A model generated the notes under the pieces. That model was not told where the DNA came from and searched no databases. It saw only the letters and a program-made list of their open reading frames with translations. From Sphingomonadaceae bacterium (GTDB lineage: Bacteria; Pseudomonadota; Alphaproteobacteria; Sphingomonadales; Sphingomonadaceae): a DNA stretch of 64,000 bases. The position numbers and the translations under genes were made by a program. The stretch lies in assembly GCA_029268145.1 (NCBI GenBank), contig JAJUHA010000002.1, forward strand, positions 1-64,000, read 5' to 3'. Below are positions 1-8,390 of the stretch, piece after piece; position 1 is the stretch's first letter, and every line of letters begins with the position of its first letter.

Positions 1-55
1 ATCATCTGGACCAAGTTAAAATACAACTATCACGTGACCCGCGTGTCGGGCCGGG

Positions 56-1267
56 CTAGGCCGCGACCAGCCGGGCGTGGCGCTTGCGGCCGAGGCTGAG
101 CCGCCCCGGCCCGGCGAGACGCGCGTCCGGGTCGGTCACCACGTCGCCGTCGAACCGGACCGCGCCTTCCGCGAGCTTCCGCCTAGCCTCCCCGCGCGAG
201 GCGGCGAGCCCGGCGGCCGTCAGCGCATCGACGACGCCGACGGGGAAGTGCACCCGCGCTTCCGGAAGCGCGTCGCCGGCCGCGCCCTCGGCGAAGGTCG
301 CGCGGGCGGTGGCCTCGGCCTGGCGCGCGGCCTCCTCGCCGCGGCACATCGCGGTCGCGGCATTGGCGAGCGCCACCTTGGCGGCATTGATCTCGGCCCC
401 CTCGAGCCGCTCGAGCCGGCGGATCTCGTCCTCCGGCAGGTCGGTGAACAGGCGCAGGAACCGGCCGACGTCGCGGTCGTCGGTGTTGCGCCAGAACTGC
501 CAATAGTCCCAGTCGGGCAGCTGGTCGCGGTTGAGCCAGACCGCCCCGCGCGCGGTCTTGCCCATCTTGGCCCCGTCCGCCGTGGTGATGAGGGGTGTCG
601 TCAGCCCCAGCAGGTCGGGGCAGCCGACCCGGCGACCGAGTTCGATCCCCTGGACGATGTTGCCCCACTGGTCCGAGCCGCCCATCTGCAGCCGGCAGCC
701 ATGGCGCCTTGCCAGCTCGACGAAGTCATAGGCCTGGAGCACCATGTAGTTGAACTCGAGGAAGGACAGCGGCTGTTCGCGCTCCAGCCGCAGCCGGACC
801 GAATCCTGCGCCAGCATCCGGTTGACCGAGAGGTGGCGGCCATAGTCGCGCAGGAAGGGGATGAGCGCGAGGCCGTCGAGCCAGTCGGCATTGTCGACCA
901 TGATGGCGTCGCCAGGCCCGTCGCCGAAGCGGAGGAAACGCTCGAAGGCCGTGCGGATCGAGGCCTTGTTGGCCGCAATGGTGGCGTCGCCCAGCAGCTG
1001 GCGCTGGCTGTCCTTGCCCGAGGGGTCGCCGATCCGGGTGGTGCCGCCGCCGAGCAGCACGATGGGCCTGCCGCCATGCTGCTGCAGCCGGCGCAGCAGC
1101 ATGATGGTGGCGAGATTGCCGACATGGAGCGATGGCGCCGTGCAGTCATAGCCGACATAGGCGGCAAGGCCCGGCGCCGCGGCCGCGGCATCGAGGGCTT
1201 CCGCGTCGGTCAGCTGGTGGATATGGCCCCGGGCTGCGAGGCTCTGCAGGAAATCCGACCGGTACAT
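56..1267 (-). CDS. tyrS: tyrosyl-tRNA synthetase
   Basis: Charges tRNA-Tyr with tyrosine in the cytoplasm (class I synthetase). The protein is 403 residues, about family length. The HIGH-type signature reads HVGN at residues 48-51 and the KMSKS-type loop reads KMGKT near residue 230. The last 65 or so residues form an S4 RNA-binding domain. The start at MYRSDFLQ is chosen because in-frame codons further upstream give Arg/Pro-rich sequence unlike the family. It is divergent from anmK across 86 bases. The 55 bases between its stop and the window edge are less GC-rich and hold nothing I recognise. Confidence 0.96.
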   Translation of the reverse strand: MYRSDFLQSLAARGHIHQLTDAEALDAAAAAPGLAAYVGYDCTAPSLHVGNLATIMLLRRLQQHGGRPIVLLGGGTTRIGDPSGKDSQRQLLGDATIAANKASIRTAFERFLRFGDGPGDAIMVDNADWLDGLALIPFLRDYGRHLSVNRMLAQDSVRLRLEREQPLSFLEFNYMVLQAYDFVELARRHGCRLQMGGSDQWGNIVQGIELGRRVGCPDLLGLTTPLITTADGAKMGKTARGAVWLNRDQLPDWDYWQFWRNTDDRDVGRFLRLFTDLPEDEIRRLERLEGAEINAAKVALANAATAMCRGEEAARQAEATARATFAEGAAGDALPEARVHFPVGVVDALTAAGLAASRGEARRKLAEGAVRFDGDVVTDPDARLAGPGRLSLGRKRHARLVAA

Positions 1268-1353
1268 GGCACCGGGCGCCTTAGGAGGGAAAGCGGCCAT
1301 GGAAAAGCGGCCATGAGGCGGGCGCCGGTGGGGCGGCACCCATGAGGAGGCAC

Positions 1354-2418
1354 ATGGTGATCGGCCTGATGTCGGGAACCTCGGCCGACGCGGTCGATGC
1401 CGCGCTGGTCGAGACCGACGGCGAAGGCGCCGTGCGGCTGGTGGCTGCCGTCGAGCGCCCCTATGCCCCGGCCGAGCGGGCGCAGATCCGCGACGCGGCC
1501 CGGCGCGCGCTTGCGCTCGCCGCGCCTTCCGCCGAGCCCGCCATCCGCGAAGCCGAGCGGATGCTGACCCTTGCCCATGCCGAGGCGGTGCGCCTGCTGC
1601 CGGGCTGGGAACGGGCCGAGCTGATCGGCTTCCATGGCGCGACCGTCGCCCACCGGCCCGAGCGGGGCTGGACCTGGCAGATCGGCGACGCGGGCCTTCT
1701 CGCGCGCATCCTGGGGCGGCCGGTGGTGCATGACTTTCGCAGCGCCGACGTGGCCGAAGGCGGGCAGGGCGCACCGCTGGCGCCGGGCTTCCATCGCGCC
1801 GTGACCGGCCATCTGCCGCGCCCCATGGGCGTGCTCAACATCGGCGGTGTCGCCAACCTGACCTGGTTCGCCGACTCCGCATGGGGCGCGTTCGACACCG
1901 GGCCGGGCAATGCCCTGATCGACGACTGGGTCGCCGCCCATGGCGCCGGCAGCCGCGATTCGGACGGCGCGCTGGCCTCGGCCGGGCGAGTCCGCGACGA
2001 TGTGCTGGCAGCGCTCCTCGACAATCCCTGGTTCGACCAGCCGGGCCCAAAGTCGCTCGACCGCGACGATTTCTCCATCCGGCCGGCGCGCGGGCTCGAC
2101 CTTGCCGACGGCGCTGCGACGCTGACGGCGTTCACGGCCGAGGCGGTCGCACTCGCTCTGCGCGGGCTTCCCGTGCGCCTCTCGCGGCTGCTGGTGTGCG
2201 GCGGCGGCCGCCGCAACCGGGCCCTCATGCGGGCGCTGGCCGCACGCACCGGGATCGACGTGGCGCCCGTCGAGGCGGAAGGGCTCGACGGCGATTCGCT
2301 CGAGGCCCAGGCCTTCGCCTGGCTCGCCGTCCGCGCGGCCGACGGCAGGCCGACGAGCTGGCCCGAGACGACCGGCGTGTCCCGCCCCGTCAGCGGAGGG
2401 CAGCTGGCCCATCCCTGA
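1354..2418 (+). CDS. anmK: anhydro-N-acetylmuramic acid kinase
   Basis: Phosphorylates and opens 1,6-anhydro-MurNAc during peptidoglycan recycling, giving MurNAc-6-phosphate. The 354-residue protein starts with the family signature [15 protein letters not shown] at residues 4-18. It also has [10 protein letters not shown] and [13 protein letters not shown] in the middle and the sugar-kinase motif [10 protein letters not shown] near the C terminus. An ATG at 1342 is also in frame. I prefer 1354 because the protein then begins directly with the family motif, although the AGGAGG at 1345-1350 leaves only a 3-base spacer. It is the only obvious wall-recycling gene here; mtgA lies 23 kb away. Confidence 0.95.
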   Translation: MVIGLMSGTSADAVDAALVETDGEGAVRLVAAVERPYAPAERAQIRDAARRALALAAPSAEPAIREAERMLTLAHAEAVRLLPGWERAELIGFHGATVAHRPERGWTWQIGDAGLLARILGRPVVHDFRSADVAEGGQGAPLAPGFHRAVTGHLPRPMGVLNIGGVANLTWFADSAWGAFDTGPGNALIDDWVAAHGAGSRDSDGALASAGRVRDDVLAALLDNPWFDQPGPKSLDRDDFSIRPARGLDLADGAATLTAFTAEAVALALRGLPVRLSRLLVCGGGRRNRALMRALAARTGIDVAPVEAEGLDGDSLEAQAFAWLAVRAADGRPTSWPETTGVSRPVSGGQLAHP

Positions 2419-2557
2419 GCGCCCCGGCCGCCCCGAGCGCGCGGAGCCTGTCCGTCGGCTGGCCGATGCAGAGGATCGCGAGCAGGATGGCAAGCGCGGT
2501 GCCCGGAACCGGCGGTGCACGCCCGGTGCGCGCGCGGCAGCGCAGTGGTGACGGCAT
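2390..2557 (-). CDS. possible 55-residue membrane peptide
   Basis: A 55-codon frame with one hydrophobic stretch (ALAILLAILCIG, residues 21-32) between Arg-rich flanks. A GAGGAG Shine-Dalgarno-like sequence sits 7 bases before the ATG. Its 3' end overlaps the end of anmK by 29 bases on the other strand. It is the third and last of a row of tiny hydrophobic frames on this strand, 47 bases after the 21-codon frame. I know no family for it. In such GC-rich DNA chance frames are frequent, so confidence is low. Confidence 0.25.
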   Translation of the reverse strand: MPSPLRCRARTGRAPPVPGTALAILLAILCIGQPTDRLRALGAAGALRDGPAALR

Positions 2558-2604
2558 GGGTGCGCTCCTCGGCAGACGGCCGACCGTGCCCAGCGGATCG
2601 GGGC

Positions 2605-2670
2605 TCACAGGATCGGCAGCAGGATGACGGCGGTCGCGAACAGGATGAGGATGTTGAGCAGGTTCAGCAT
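2605..2670 (-). CDS. possible 21-residue membrane peptide
   Basis: A 21-codon frame reading MLNLLNILILFATAVILLP plus two residues: almost purely a single transmembrane helix with no charged residue. A GGAG lies 8 bases before the ATG. The start overlaps the TGA of the preceding 52-codon frame by 7 bases, so translational coupling is possible. Composition and size recall tiny regulatory membrane subunits such as KdpF, but no kdp genes are nearby and I claim no homology. Confidence 0.4.
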   Translation of the reverse strand: MLNLLNILILFATAVILLPIL

Positions 2671-2822
2671 GGCCCGCGCTCCATGACGAGCGCCGGAGCC
2701 GGGCCGGGCGCACGGGCCGTGGCGCGCGCATCTCCCGCCGCGATCAGCATCGCGACGGCGGCGAGGAGCAGGGCGCCTGTCGTGGCCCTGGAGGTGAGGA
2801 TGCGGTGGCGATGGGTCGGCAT
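2664..2822 (-). CDS. possible 52-residue membrane or exported peptide
   Basis: A 52-codon frame. A basic N terminus (MPTHRHRILTSR) is followed by a hydrophobic segment at about residues 14-29 and an Ala/Pro tail, which fits a signal anchor or signal peptide. A GGGAG lies 7 bases before the ATG. It overlaps the 21-codon frame at its 3' end. No family is recognised. The good ribosome site, the N-terminal architecture and the coupling to the next frame are the only support. Confidence 0.35.
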   Translation of the reverse strand: MPTHRHRILTSRATTGALLLAAVAMLIAAGDARATARAPGPAPALVMERGPC

Positions 2823-2927
2823 GTCGGGCTCCCGTGGCGTCTGACGTCTTTGTTGCGTCATGGCCGCCGGATGCCCGACCCGCGTGAGCGCGGCCGGGGA
2901 GGGTGCGTGAATTTTCCGTGAAAGCCG

Positions 2928-2949
2928 GGCGCTGCCTTGAGACAGCGCC
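2928..2949 (-). terminator. hairpin after the urcA-family gene
   Basis: GGCGCTG and CAGCGCC form a perfect 7-base stem around an 8-base loop, about 20 bases beyond the stop of the urcA-family gene. On the minus strand it is followed by CGGCTTTC, so the U tract is weak. It may be an inefficient terminator or attenuator ahead of the tiny-peptide frames. Confidence 0.35.
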
Positions 2950-2971
2950 GCGGCGAGGTGGTGGCCTCCGG

Positions 2972-3340
2972 TCAGTCCCGGAGGATTGCGGCGGTCGCCT
3001 GGCCGCGGGCGCGATGCTCCGCGATCGCACGGGCGCGCGCGGGCTGGCTTGCCGCGATGGTGGCCTCCACGCACTCGGCCCTCGCGGCATCGAGCGCGGT
3101 GGAGCGGGCGTTGGGCTCGGGGTCGCAGACGGCCTCGGCGGCGCGGGCGATCCGGGCGTCGAGCCGGGCACGGCCCTCGACCGTGGTGAGATCGAGCTGG
3201 CTCGTCCGGATGATGACTTCGGCGGGGTTGAAGGTGGCGGAAGCGGCACGAAAAGCGGCTCCCGTGGCGGGTTCGGTTGCGGCCAGCGGCGCTGGGCCGA
3301 TGGCCGCTGCGACAAGATAGAGGAGAAGGCTGAGCTTCAT
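2972..3340 (-). CDS. UrcA family protein, exported
   Basis: A 122-residue exported protein of the UrcA family; the family function is not established. A signal peptide covers roughly the first 20 residues (MKLSLLLYLVAAAIGPAPLA). The body carries the family pattern: a beta strand ending in a DL motif (TSQLDLTT), then LDARIARAAEAVC, and a second Cys in ARAECVEA, which could form a disulfide. The start at 3340 is preceded by GAGGGAGA. A longer in-frame start exists but would bury the signal peptide. A TTGACA-type promoter lies about 40 bases upstream. Confidence 0.8.
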   Translation of the reverse strand: MKLSLLLYLVAAAIGPAPLAATEPATGAAFRAASATFNPAEVIIRTSQLDLTTVEGRARLDARIARAAEAVCDPEPNARSTALDAARAECVEATIAASQPARARAIAEHRARGQATAAILRD

Positions 3341-3381
3341 GATGGTCTCCCTCAGGGCCGGAAGATGCCGGCATGCGGGCG

Positions 3382-3409
3382 AGCCTATCATGCGTCACGC
3401 AGATGTCAA
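3382..3409 (-). promoter_or_regulatory. sigma-70-type promoter of the urcA-family gene
   Basis: On the minus strand a perfect TTGACA (3409-3404), a 16-base spacer and TAGGCT (3387-3382) lie about 42 bases before the urcA-family start codon. The surrounding 3341-3457 intergenic sequence is AT-richer than its neighbours. The -10 is a weak match, as is usual in alphaproteobacteria. Confidence 0.5.
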
Positions 3410-3457
3410 ACGACTGTCATCATCGTGTAATGGAAATCTGCAAGCCGAGGTTGCGAA

Positions 3458-4111
3458 TCACCTGCCGGCGTCGGCCCGCAGCCGCCGGTCGAGATAGGCC
3501 TCCACCGTCCCCATCAGCTGGTCCATCTCGTGCTGGAAATGGTGGTTGGCCCCCTCGATGGTCGCATAGTCGATGGTGATGTGCTTCTGCGTCTTGAGTT
3601 TCTCGACCAGCTTGGCAACCGCCGGCTCGGCCACCACCTCGTCCCCCGTGCCCTGGACGATGAGGCCCGAGGACGGGCAGGGCGCGAGGAACCCGAAGTC
3701 ATAGAGGTTGGCCGGCGGGGCGATGGAGATGAACCCCTTCACCTCCGGCCGGCGCATCAGCAGCTGCATGCCGATGAGCGCTCCGAACGAGGCGCCGGCG
3801 ACCCAGGTGCCCGAGCTTTCCGGGTTCATCGCCTGCAGCCAGTCGAGCGCGGAGGCTGCGTCCGACAGTTCGCCGACGCCATTGTCGAACTCGCCCTCGG
3901 ACCGGCCGACGCCCCGGAAGTTGAAGCGCAGCGTCGCAAAGCCGCGCTTCACGAACATGGTGTAGAGGGCGAGCGTGATCGGATAGTTCATCGTCCCGCC
4001 GCTGTGCGGATGCGGGTGGAGGATGATCGCCAGCATCGGCCGCGGGTGGGGGGACGGCTGGTAACGGCCGTGAAGGCGGCCCTCGGGGCCGGGAAAGATG
4101 ACTTCGGGCAT
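3458..4111 (-). CDS. alpha/beta hydrolase, dienelactone-hydrolase-like
   Basis: A 217-residue serine hydrolase of unknown substrate. An oxyanion-side motif HPHPHSGGT lies at residues 32-40 and the nucleophile elbow GASFG puts the Ser at 108. Asp157 in GTGDEVV and a His at 190 or 191 in GANHHF complete the triad. Relatives of this short hydrolase are often found next to iron-sulfur or cysteine desulfurase genes in alphaproteobacteria, and here it is divergent from two of them. The start is set by GAAGGGGATCT just before ATG 4111; further upstream the frame is low-complexity. Confidence 0.85.
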   Translation of the reverse strand: MPEVIFPGPEGRLHGRYQPSPHPRPMLAIILHPHPHSGGTMNYPITLALYTMFVKRGFATLRFNFRGVGRSEGEFDNGVGELSDAASALDWLQAMNPESSGTWVAGASFGALIGMQLLMRRPEVKGFISIAPPANLYDFGFLAPCPSSGLIVQGTGDEVVAEPAVAKLVEKLKTQKHITIDYATIEGANHHFQHEMDQLMGTVEAYLDRRLRADAGR

Positions 4112-4236
4112 AGATCCCCTTCTGACTTGCGCAATCCGGGCCCGGAGCTGGCCCGACCGCGCAGGGAGGCTGTCGCCTCTCCTTCGCCTTGGCCTATAGG
4201 AAGTGGGTGAGGCAAAGGGCAATCGCAAGCCGTTCC

Positions 4237-5319
4237 ATGGCCATGACCTATCTCGACTGGGCCGCGACCGCTCCGCTCCGCCGCGAGGCCGCGGATGCCG
4301 TTGCCGCCGCCTGCGCCAGGCTGGCCTCGGGGGAATGGGCCAATCCCTCGTCCCAGCACGGCCCCGGCCGGGCCGCCCGCCGGGCGCTCGAGGAGGCAAG
4401 AGCCAGCATCGCCGCCTTCCTCGCCGTGCCCGCCGATTCGCTCGTCTTCACCAGCGGCGGAACCGAAGCCCTGGCGCTCGCGCTCGGCGGCCTCGCCGCG
4501 CCGGCGCGCGCGGTCCTTGCCACCGAGCACGCGGCGGTGCGCGAGGCGGCGCCGGGAGCCCTCGTCCTTCCGGTCGACCGCGAGGGGCGTCTCGTCGAGG
4601 CGGCGCTTGATTGCCTGCCCGAAGGCGCGCTGGTCGCCGTCCAGGCCGCCAGCAACGAGACCGGCGTGCTCCAGGATCTCGCCCGCGTGGCCGCGGCCGT
4701 CCATGCCCGCGGTGGCAGGCTGGTGGCCGATTGCGTCCAGTCCGCAGGCAAGCTGCCCCTTCCGGGCGGCGCGGACGCCGTTGCCGTCTCGGCGCACAAG
4801 CTGGGCGGGCCCCCCGGTGTCGGCGCGCTCGTCCTGCGCTGCCGCGACGGGTTCTCGCCCCTGCAGCGCGGCGGCGGCCAGGAGCAGGGCCGGCGCGGCG
4901 GCACCGAGAACCTGCCCGGCATCCTCGGCTTCGCGGCGGCCGTTGCCGCCTTCGACGCCGACGTCCCGGCCCGGGCGCGCCGGCTCCAGGCCCGGCTCGA
5001 GGCCGGCGTCCGTGCTGCCGGAGGGCGTGTGATCGGCGAGGGGGCGCCGCGGCTTCCCAACATCAGCTGCGTCCACCTCCCCGGCGTGCCGGCAGCAAAC
5101 CAGCTGATGGCCATGGATCTCGCCGGAGTGGCCGTCAGCCAGGGGCCGGCCTGCTCCTCGGGCACGCTGCGCCCCTCGGCCGTCCTCGCGGCGATGGGAG
5201 AGACGGAAGCGGCCGCGGAATCGCTCAGGGTCTCGACCGGCTGGACCACGACCGAAGCCGACATCGATCGCTTCCTCAGCGTCTGGACGGGGCTTGCCGC
5301 GCGGCGGCGGGCGGCATGA
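4237..5319 (+). CDS. cysteine desulfurase, first of a tandem pair
   Basis: A PLP-dependent class V aminotransferase of about 360 residues that should release sulfur from cysteine as an enzyme persulfide. Visible: the N-terminal YLDWAATAPL motif, a His stacking on PLP in TEHAA, Asp and Gln in ADCVQSAG, the Schiff-base Lys in SAHKLGGPPGVG, RRGGTENLPG, and the catalytic Cys in QGPACSSGTLRPS. ATG 4243 (MTYLDW) is an equally good start. Its stop overlaps the start of the second desulfurase (ATGA), so the two are surely co-transcribed and probably coupled. It could serve Fe-S assembly or sulfuration of a molybdenum cofactor. Confidence 0.88.
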   Translation: MAMTYLDWAATAPLRREAADAVAAACARLASGEWANPSSQHGPGRAARRALEEARASIAAFLAVPADSLVFTSGGTEALALALGGLAAPARAVLATEHAAVREAAPGALVLPVDREGRLVEAALDCLPEGALVAVQAASNETGVLQDLARVAAAVHARGGRLVADCVQSAGKLPLPGGADAVAVSAHKLGGPPGVGALVLRCRDGFSPLQRGGGQEQGRRGGTENLPGILGFAAAVAAFDADVPARARRLQARLEAGVRAAGGRVIGEGAPRLPNISCVHLPGVPAANQLMAMDLAGVAVSQGPACSSGTLRPSAVLAAMGETEAAAESLRVSTGWTTTEADIDRFLSVWTGLAARRRAA

Positions 5320-6467
5320 TCGACCTCGACGGGCAGGCGACGACGCCACTCGCGCCCGAGGCGCTGGCGGCGATGCTGCCCTTCCTCGAGCAGAACCACG
5401 CCAACCCGCACAGCGCCCACCGTGCCGGCCGTGCCGCGAAGGCCGCGCTCGAGGCCGCGCGGGCCGAGATCGCCGCCGTCCTCGGTGCCGCGCCCGACGC
5501 CGTCATCCTGACCTCGGGCGCAACCGAGGCCAACAATCTTGCCCTCAAGGGCTTCTTCGCCGGGGCAGGGGAGGGCCGGGGCCGCCTCCTCACCTTCGCC
5601 ACCGAGCACAGCTGCGTGCTCGAGACGGCGAACGCCCTCGCCCGCCGCGGCGTTCCCGTCACCATCCTCCCCGTGCGTTCCGATGGGATGCCCGATCTTG
5701 CCGCCTATCGCCGCGCCCTCGCTGCCGGCGACGTGGCGCTGGTGTCGGCCATGCGGGTCAACAACGAGATCGGCAGCATCTGGCCCATCGCCGACATGGC
5801 CCGCGAGGCCCGGGCCCATGGCGCGCGGCTCCACTGCGATGCCGCCCAGGCCTTCGGCAAGCTGCCCTGCGACCTTGTCTTTGACCTCGGCGACGCGGCC
5901 CTCGTCAGCATCTCGGCGCACAAGATCCACGGGCCCAAGGGCATCGGCGCGCTCGTCGCCGCCGCCGACGTCGCGCTCGAGCCGCTGCTGCATGGCGGAA
6001 GGCAGGAGCGGTTCCGCTCCGGAACGCAGAGCCCGGCGCTCGCCGCCGGCTTCGGCGCTGCCGCCCGCCTCGCGCGCACGGGCATGGCAGCGCACGCCGG
6101 CCACGCCCGCGCCCTCATGGCGATCGCGCTTGCCGCGCTCCGCGACAGCGGCGTCCGCTTCCGCATCAACGGCCCCGATCCCGAAGGGCCGGACCGGATC
6201 CCGACCAACCTCAGCGTCACCTTTCCCGGCGTTGCGGCCACGCGCCTCATCGCCCGGCTGCCGGACATCCTGATGTCGTCGGGCGCGGCCTGCTCCTCGG
6301 GGGCGGGCCGGCCGAGCCATGTGCTCGCGGCCCTTGGCCTGCCACGCGACCGGGTGGCCGAGACGCTGCGGCTGGGCTGGACACGACACACCACGGCGGC
6401 CGAGCTCGAGCAGGCCTTTTCCGCAGTTGCGAAGACGGCGCGCGAGATGCAGGGTATCGGCCAATGA
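5316..6467 (+). CDS. cysteine desulfurase, second of a tandem pair
   Basis: A 383-residue NifS/IscS-like cysteine desulfurase. The fold landmarks are all present: SGATEANNLALKG, the His in TEHSCVLE, Asp and Gln in CDAAQAFGKL, the PLP Lys in SAHKIHGPKGIGAL, FRSGTQSP, and the catalytic Cys in SGAACSSGAGRPSH. Its start shares ATGA with the stop of the preceding desulfurase and its stop shares ATGA with the ferredoxin start, giving a tight three-gene operon. It is clearly diverged from the first copy, so this is an old duplication or a functional pair, not a recent tandem repeat. Confidence 0.92.
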   Translation: MIDLDGQATTPLAPEALAAMLPFLEQNHANPHSAHRAGRAAKAALEAARAEIAAVLGAAPDAVILTSGATEANNLALKGFFAGAGEGRGRLLTFATEHSCVLETANALARRGVPVTILPVRSDGMPDLAAYRRALAAGDVALVSAMRVNNEIGSIWPIADMAREARAHGARLHCDAAQAFGKLPCDLVFDLGDAALVSISAHKIHGPKGIGALVAAADVALEPLLHGGRQERFRSGTQSPALAAGFGAAARLARTGMAAHAGHARALMAIALAALRDSGVRFRINGPDPEGPDRIPTNLSVTFPGVAATRLIARLPDILMSSGAACSSGAGRPSHVLAALGLPRDRVAETLRLGWTRHTTAAELEQAFSAVAKTAREMQGIGQ

Positions 6468-6799
6468 TCCAGGTGCGGTTCCTCGACGCCAGCGGGCGCG
6501 TCGCCGCCGAGGCGCAGGCGGAGCCCGGCGTGCGCCTGCTCGCACTTGCCCAGCAGCTCGGCCTGCCGCTCGAGGGCACCTGCGAGGGCGCGATGGCCTG
6601 CTCGACCTGCCATGTCATCGTCGCGCCAGCCGATTTTCCCCGGCTCGAGCCGCCTTCGGTGCACGAGGAGGACATGCTCGACTTCACGCCGCACGCGACC
6701 CCGACCTCGCGCCTTGCCTGCCAGATCGTGCTCGACCCGGCGCTGGCCACCCTCGAGGTCCGCCTGCCGCCGGCGCATGCCGACATGCGCGGCCTCTAG
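6464..6799 (+). CDS. 2Fe-2S ferredoxin, adrenodoxin type
   Basis: A 111-residue electron carrier. The cluster ligands are Cys40, Cys46 and Cys49 (CEGAMACSTC) and Cys86 (RLACQI), the C-x5-C-x2-C spacing of the adrenodoxin/Isc ferredoxin group. It is the last gene of the desulfurase operon, overlapping the upstream gene by 4 bases. In Isc-type systems such a ferredoxin feeds electrons to cluster assembly; no scaffold gene (iscU, sufB) is nearby. Its TAG stop interleaves with the stop of the convergent gene in a shared CTAG. Confidence 0.93.
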   Translation: MIQVRFLDASGRVAAEAQAEPGVRLLALAQQLGLPLEGTCEGAMACSTCHVIVAPADFPRLEPPSVHEEDMLDFTPHATPTSRLACQIVLDPALATLEVRLPPAHADMRGL

Positions 6800-7386
6800 G
6801 CCGGCGCCTGCCCTTCCGCCGCTGCGGCTGCGAGGTCGGCCGGCGTGTCGATGTCGCGGTGGATGCCGGGATCGCGCACCTCGACGTCCTGCACCGGCAG
6901 GAAGGGCAGCAGCGCCCCGGCCCCGCGGTCGCCCGTGAGCGCGAGCAGCCGCGGGAAGAGCGAACGGGCGAACCCGACCGGATTGCCCGGCCGGCCGGCG
7001 TGAACCGGCCGGACCGCCGCCGCCCCGGCGGCGAGCGCCCGCGCCAGCGCGCCGTGCGTTTCGGCGCGCACCAGCGGCATGTCGCCAAGGACGACCAGGG
7101 CGCCGGCCCATTCCGGTGGTGCCGCGGCCACGCCGGCGCGGAGCGAATGTGCAAGGCCGAGGGCATGGTCGGCCGCCTCCACCGCCAGCGCCGATCCCGT
7201 GAGCGGCCGCAGCCGTTCGGCGTGGGCACCGAGCACGACGAGTGCCGGAAGACCGGCCGCCGCAACCCGATCCAGCACCTCCTCGAGGACGGTCCGCCCG
7301 CTGAAGGGAAGGGCGAGCTTCGCGGCGCCCATGCGGCGCGCCTGGCCGGCGGCGAGCACGATCGCGCCGACGGGCGGGCGGTTCAC
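6796..7386 (-). CDS. nucleotidyltransferase, MocA-like (molybdenum cofactor cytidylyltransferase family)
   Basis: A 196-residue NTP transferase. The nucleotide-binding signature IVLAAGQARRMGAAKLALP sits at residues 9-27, VVLGDMPLV supplies the metal-binding Asp, and GRPGNPVGFAR follows. MocA proteins attach CMP to molybdopterin for enzymes of the xanthine oxidase and CO dehydrogenase families, and XdhC, CoxG and a MoeA-like protein lie directly upstream in the same operon, which favours this over MobA. It overlaps the upstream gene by 4 bases. GMP transfer cannot be excluded from sequence alone. Confidence 0.82.
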   Translation of the reverse strand: MNRPPVGAIVLAAGQARRMGAAKLALPFSGRTVLEEVLDRVAAAGLPALVVLGAHAERLRPLTGSALAVEAADHALGLAHSLRAGVAAAPPEWAGALVVLGDMPLVRAETHGALARALAAGAAAVRPVHAGRPGNPVGFARSLFPRLLALTGDRGAGALLPFLPVQDVEVRDPGIHRDIDTPADLAAAAAEGQAPA

Positions 7387-8387
7387 CCGCTCCAGCCCCA
7401 GGGGACGGGCCGGCCGGAGTCCTCGAGCAGCCCGCCCACGCCCATGCCGGCGACGACATCGGAGGTGACCTCGAGCCCGGCCGCCAGCCGCTCCAGCACC
7501 AGGTCCAGCCCGTTGCGCTTGGGGCTGCGCGCGCAGCCGGGAAGCCCGACCACCGGGCGCGTTCCGATGCGGCCGAGGACGAGCAGGTTCCCGGGGTCGA
7601 CCGGCATGCCGACGCGCAGGACGCTGCCGCCGGCCCGCAGGATCGCGGCCGGGATGACATCCTGGCGGTCCGACGTTGCCGTGGCCCCGGCGATGAGCAC
7701 GAGGTCCGCCGCGCAGCGGGCGAGGGCATCGGCCAGCGGGCCGACCGCGTGCGCAACCGGCCCGGCAAGCTCGAGCGTCATGCCCAGCCGCTCCACGCGT
7801 TCGCGGGTGACAGCCGCGGTCTTGGCGGCCAGCTTGTCGGGCCCCTCGCCCGGCTCTTCGGCCTCGCGCCGGGTGGCGATGAGCACTGCCCGCCCGCCGG
7901 TCATCCAGGCCTGCACCGAAAGCCTGGGCACGGTTGCTGCTGCGCTGGAAACCAGTTTCTCGCCAAGAGCATAGGGAATGATCTTGACAGATGCGATCAG
8001 GTCATCCGGGGCAACCGGCGCGAACGGGGGGCGGGTGGCGATCCCGATCGCCTCGTCGATCAGGTTGGCGGCCTGCAGCCGGGCCGGGTCGAACAGCAGC
8101 AGGCCGGCGCGCGTCGCCCGCAGGTTGACTCGCCCATGGACCGGCGCTTCGGCGACCACGCCCTTGCCGGCGAGCGCTTCGCCGATCGCCCGTGCCGCCT
8201 CTGCCTCCGGCACGTCGTCCGGGTCGGCCCGCGCCACCCACAGCGTCGCAAGGCCGGCTGCCCGCGCCGCCTCGAGCAGTACCGCATCGACGCGCTGCCC
8301 CTTGGGCACGCGACGTCCGCCGAGGAGGATGGCATGGGCCAGCACTCCGCCCTCGGCGGCCTCGAGAGGGACTTCGCCGAACTGCAC
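7383..8387 (-). CDS. molybdopterin-binding protein, MoeA C-terminal-like
   Basis: A 334-residue cytoplasmic protein with a molybdopterin-binding MoeA/MogA-like domain in the C-terminal half (DLVLIAGATATSDRQDVIP, then VVGLPGCARSPKRNG). The N-terminal part (GGRRVPKGQRVDAVLLE) resembles the short variants found in cox and xdh maturation clusters. It probably takes part in Mo insertion or cofactor handling. It sits 3 bases after xdhC and overlaps the MocA-like gene by 4 bases. It is shorter than true MoeA (about 400) and should not be called moeA. Confidence 0.78.
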   Translation of the reverse strand: MQFGEVPLEAAEGGVLAHAILLGGRRVPKGQRVDAVLLEAARAAGLATLWVARADPDDVPEAEAARAIGEALAGKGVVAEAPVHGRVNLRATRAGLLLFDPARLQAANLIDEAIGIATRPPFAPVAPDDLIASVKIIPYALGEKLVSSAAATVPRLSVQAWMTGGRAVLIATRREAEEPGEGPDKLAAKTAAVTRERVERLGMTLELAGPVAHAVGPLADALARCAADLVLIAGATATSDRQDVIPAAILRAGGSVLRVGMPVDPGNLLVLGRIGTRPVVGLPGCARSPKRNGLDLVLERLAAGLEVTSDVVAGMGVGGLLEDSGRPVPWGWSG

Positions 8388-8390
8388 GGC

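Larger units (their letters stand above)
2419..2971. other. stretch between anmK and urcA without a recognised gene
   Basis: If the three tiny minus-strand frames are not real genes, this 553-base stretch holds no gene I can name. It contains a hairpin at 2928-2949 just after the urcA-family gene and nothing else I can support. No mobile element or RNA gene is visible. Confidence 0.5.

Noticed and set aside
2605-2670. Calling the 21-residue peptide KdpF
   Set aside because: Size and hydrophobicity fit, but no kdpABC genes are near and the sequence is too short for homology.
7383-8387. Calling the molybdopterin-binding protein MoeA
   Set aside because: It is shorter than MoeA and is embedded in a cox/xdh-type maturation operon.
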